From an uncultured Treponema sp. (GTDB taxonomy: Bacteria; Spirochaetota; Spirochaetia; Treponematales; Treponemataceae), in NCBI GenBank assembly GCA_946611835.1, contig CAMOEE010000051.1, positions 1 through 13,397 on the forward strand: a DNA stretch of 13,397 nucleotides, written 5' to 3'. Numbering within the stretch: position 1 is the first letter of the stretch; each line of letters opens with the position of its first letter. Shown here piece after piece: positions 12,807 through 13,397 of the stretch. Both the position numbers and the translations under genes were made by a program. Below the pieces are notes generated by a model. The model worked only from the letters and a program-made list of their open reading frames with translations, made no database searches and was not told the DNA's origin.

Positions 12807-13010
12807 ACAAAGGCATTGAAGAAGCCTTATGACAAAAAAAGGCTCCCAGTCATGGAAAAGGCTTATCGAAATCGCAGGCTCGCCTGCTACACGCTTTTTG
12901 TGCTTGTAATTATATACGATTGCCGCTCACGCGGCAGCACAAAAAGAGTGTTTTCGTAAGCCTTTTCATTCCTTCGCGCCTTTTTTACTACAACCCTATA
13001 ATGCCTTTGT
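12807..13010. repeat. Large multi-arm inverted-repeat element (MITE-like or structured RNA)
   Basis: Non-coding. The outer perfect 11-bp arms are ACAAAGGCATT (12807-12817) and AATGCCTTTGT (13000-13010). The second arms, GAAAAGGCTTA (12855-12865) and TAAGCCTTTTC (12957-12967), are perfect over 11 bp and continue as CGAAA/TTTCG after one bulged base. Inside are a hairpin, GCAGG-CTCG-CCTGC (12874-12887), and a 16-bp helix with one mismatch, 12889-12904 with 12936-12951 (CTTTTTGTGCT/AGCACAAAAAG core). Within that helix is TGCCGC-TCAC-GCGGCA (12921-12936), which shares one base with it. The whole folds into a branched, cloverleaf-like shape on either strand. A perfect TATAAT (12997-13002) lies in the right arm. 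No flanking target duplication was seen. Confidence 0.65.
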
Positions 13011-13032
13011 CTGCATTCATTCGTTTATACTG

Positions 13033-13397
13033 ATGCAAAAACTAATCTGTACCACGCTTTTAGTCGAAACTTCTCCACAGGGTCTTCCGCTGGGGGCGGC
13101 TTGTATTGCCTCTTCCATTAAGGCTGATTCACGCACCGGCGATAAGTTTTCGGTGGAGCTGATTGATTTTTCACTTGAGGATTCAGAGATTGTTTTGGCA
13201 CGAAAAAAAGCTGGTGACAACGGTGTGGCACGGCTTCTTGCAGAAAAACTGGCGGCAAAAAAGCCTGATTTTGTCTGCTTTTCGGTCTATGTCTGGAACC
13301 GTTTGATTCTTGAACAAACTTGCCTTGAGCTAAAAAAACTATTGCCGGATTGCGTCTGCATTGCAGGCGGGCCCGAAGTTACTGCGGATCCGCTTTC
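13033..13397 (+). CDS. B12-binding-domain radical SAM protein, N-terminal fragment
   Basis: Only the first 121 residues are in the window, and the frame is open at the right edge. Translation starts MQKLICTTLLVETSPQGLPLGAA and continues to PDFVCFSVYVWNR and CVCIAGGPEVTADPL, which matches the N-terminal cobalamin-binding-like Rossmann domain of BchE-type radical SAM enzymes. That domain is followed in the family by the CxxxCxxC iron-sulphur domain, which would lie beyond this window. I see no DxHxxG cobalamin motif, which many members of this group lack. ATG 13033 opens the characteristic first strand; no Shine-Dalgarno precedes it. A TATAAT at 12997-13002 in the upstream inverted repeat could be its -10 box, with a leader of about 24 bases. 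The -35 match is poor. Confidence 0.75.
   Translation, partial: MQKLICTTLLVETSPQGLPLGAACIASSIKADSRTGDKFSVELIDFSLEDSEIVLARKKAGDNGVARLLAEKLAAKKPDFVCFSVYVWNRLILEQTCLELKKLLPDCVCIAGGPEVTADPL

Noticed and set aside
1..13397. CRISPR array, transposase, phage or toxin-antitoxin genes
   Set aside because: No regularly spaced direct repeats of CRISPR size and no matching protein families were seen.

Overview
The window reads as chromosomal DNA from a spirochaete, most likely a host-associated Treponema of moderate G+C. That assignment is an inference from the gene mix (sensor-type GGDEF proteins, a small SRP RNA, a UPF0210 protein, an archaeal-type IMP cyclohydrolase and a B12-domain radical SAM protein). 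No single decisive phylogenetic marker is present. Coding density is high. I see no prophage, transposase, CRISPR array or classical defence locus, so this is mainly core genome with several structured intergenic elements.

Left part (1-5250). A consensus promoter overlapped by regularly spaced TGACA/TGTCA half-sites precedes an RNA methyltransferase gene. A TetR-type regulator gene follows, overlapping it by one base, so the two probably form an operon that the regulator may control. Converging on it is a PAS/GAF/GGDEF gene that is split by a one-base frameshift at a run of seven T (coding strand). Divergent from that gene is a second, intact GGDEF gene with PAS-like N-terminal regions and an unusual GAF-like C-terminal region.

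Middle part (5251-8620). On the minus strand lie a UPF0210 (DUF711, 'PFL family') gene and, downstream, a MATE-family transporter gene. An imperfect inverted-repeat element flanked by near-identical 11-12 bp direct repeats separates them. It looks like a MITE-type insertion into what was once a tight two-gene operon. Divergent from UPF0210 is a gene for a 64-residue one-helix membrane protein. Its promoter -35 box sits inside a perfect 7-bp-arm palindrome, probably an operator. A strong terminator and a hairpin-rich repeat follow.

Right part (8626-13397). Here are a Ste24-type M48 zinc metalloprotease; the SRP (4.5S-type) RNA gene; a secreted NUC1-family nuclease homologue whose catalytic motif is degenerate; a minus-strand tRNA operon (Ser-TGA, Ser-GCT, Arg-GCG) with clear promoter and terminator; an HdeD/DUF308 membrane protein; a PurO-like IMP cyclohydrolase; a 204-bp multi-arm inverted-repeat element; and the start of a B12-binding radical SAM protein that runs off the window.

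A pattern across the window is that three genes (methyltransferase, frameshifted GGDEF, M48 protease) have near-consensus promoters whose predicted transcription start falls on or within two bases of the ATG and have no Shine-Dalgarno sequence. Other genes have good Shine-Dalgarno sequences. This suggests a mixture of leaderless and leadered transcripts.
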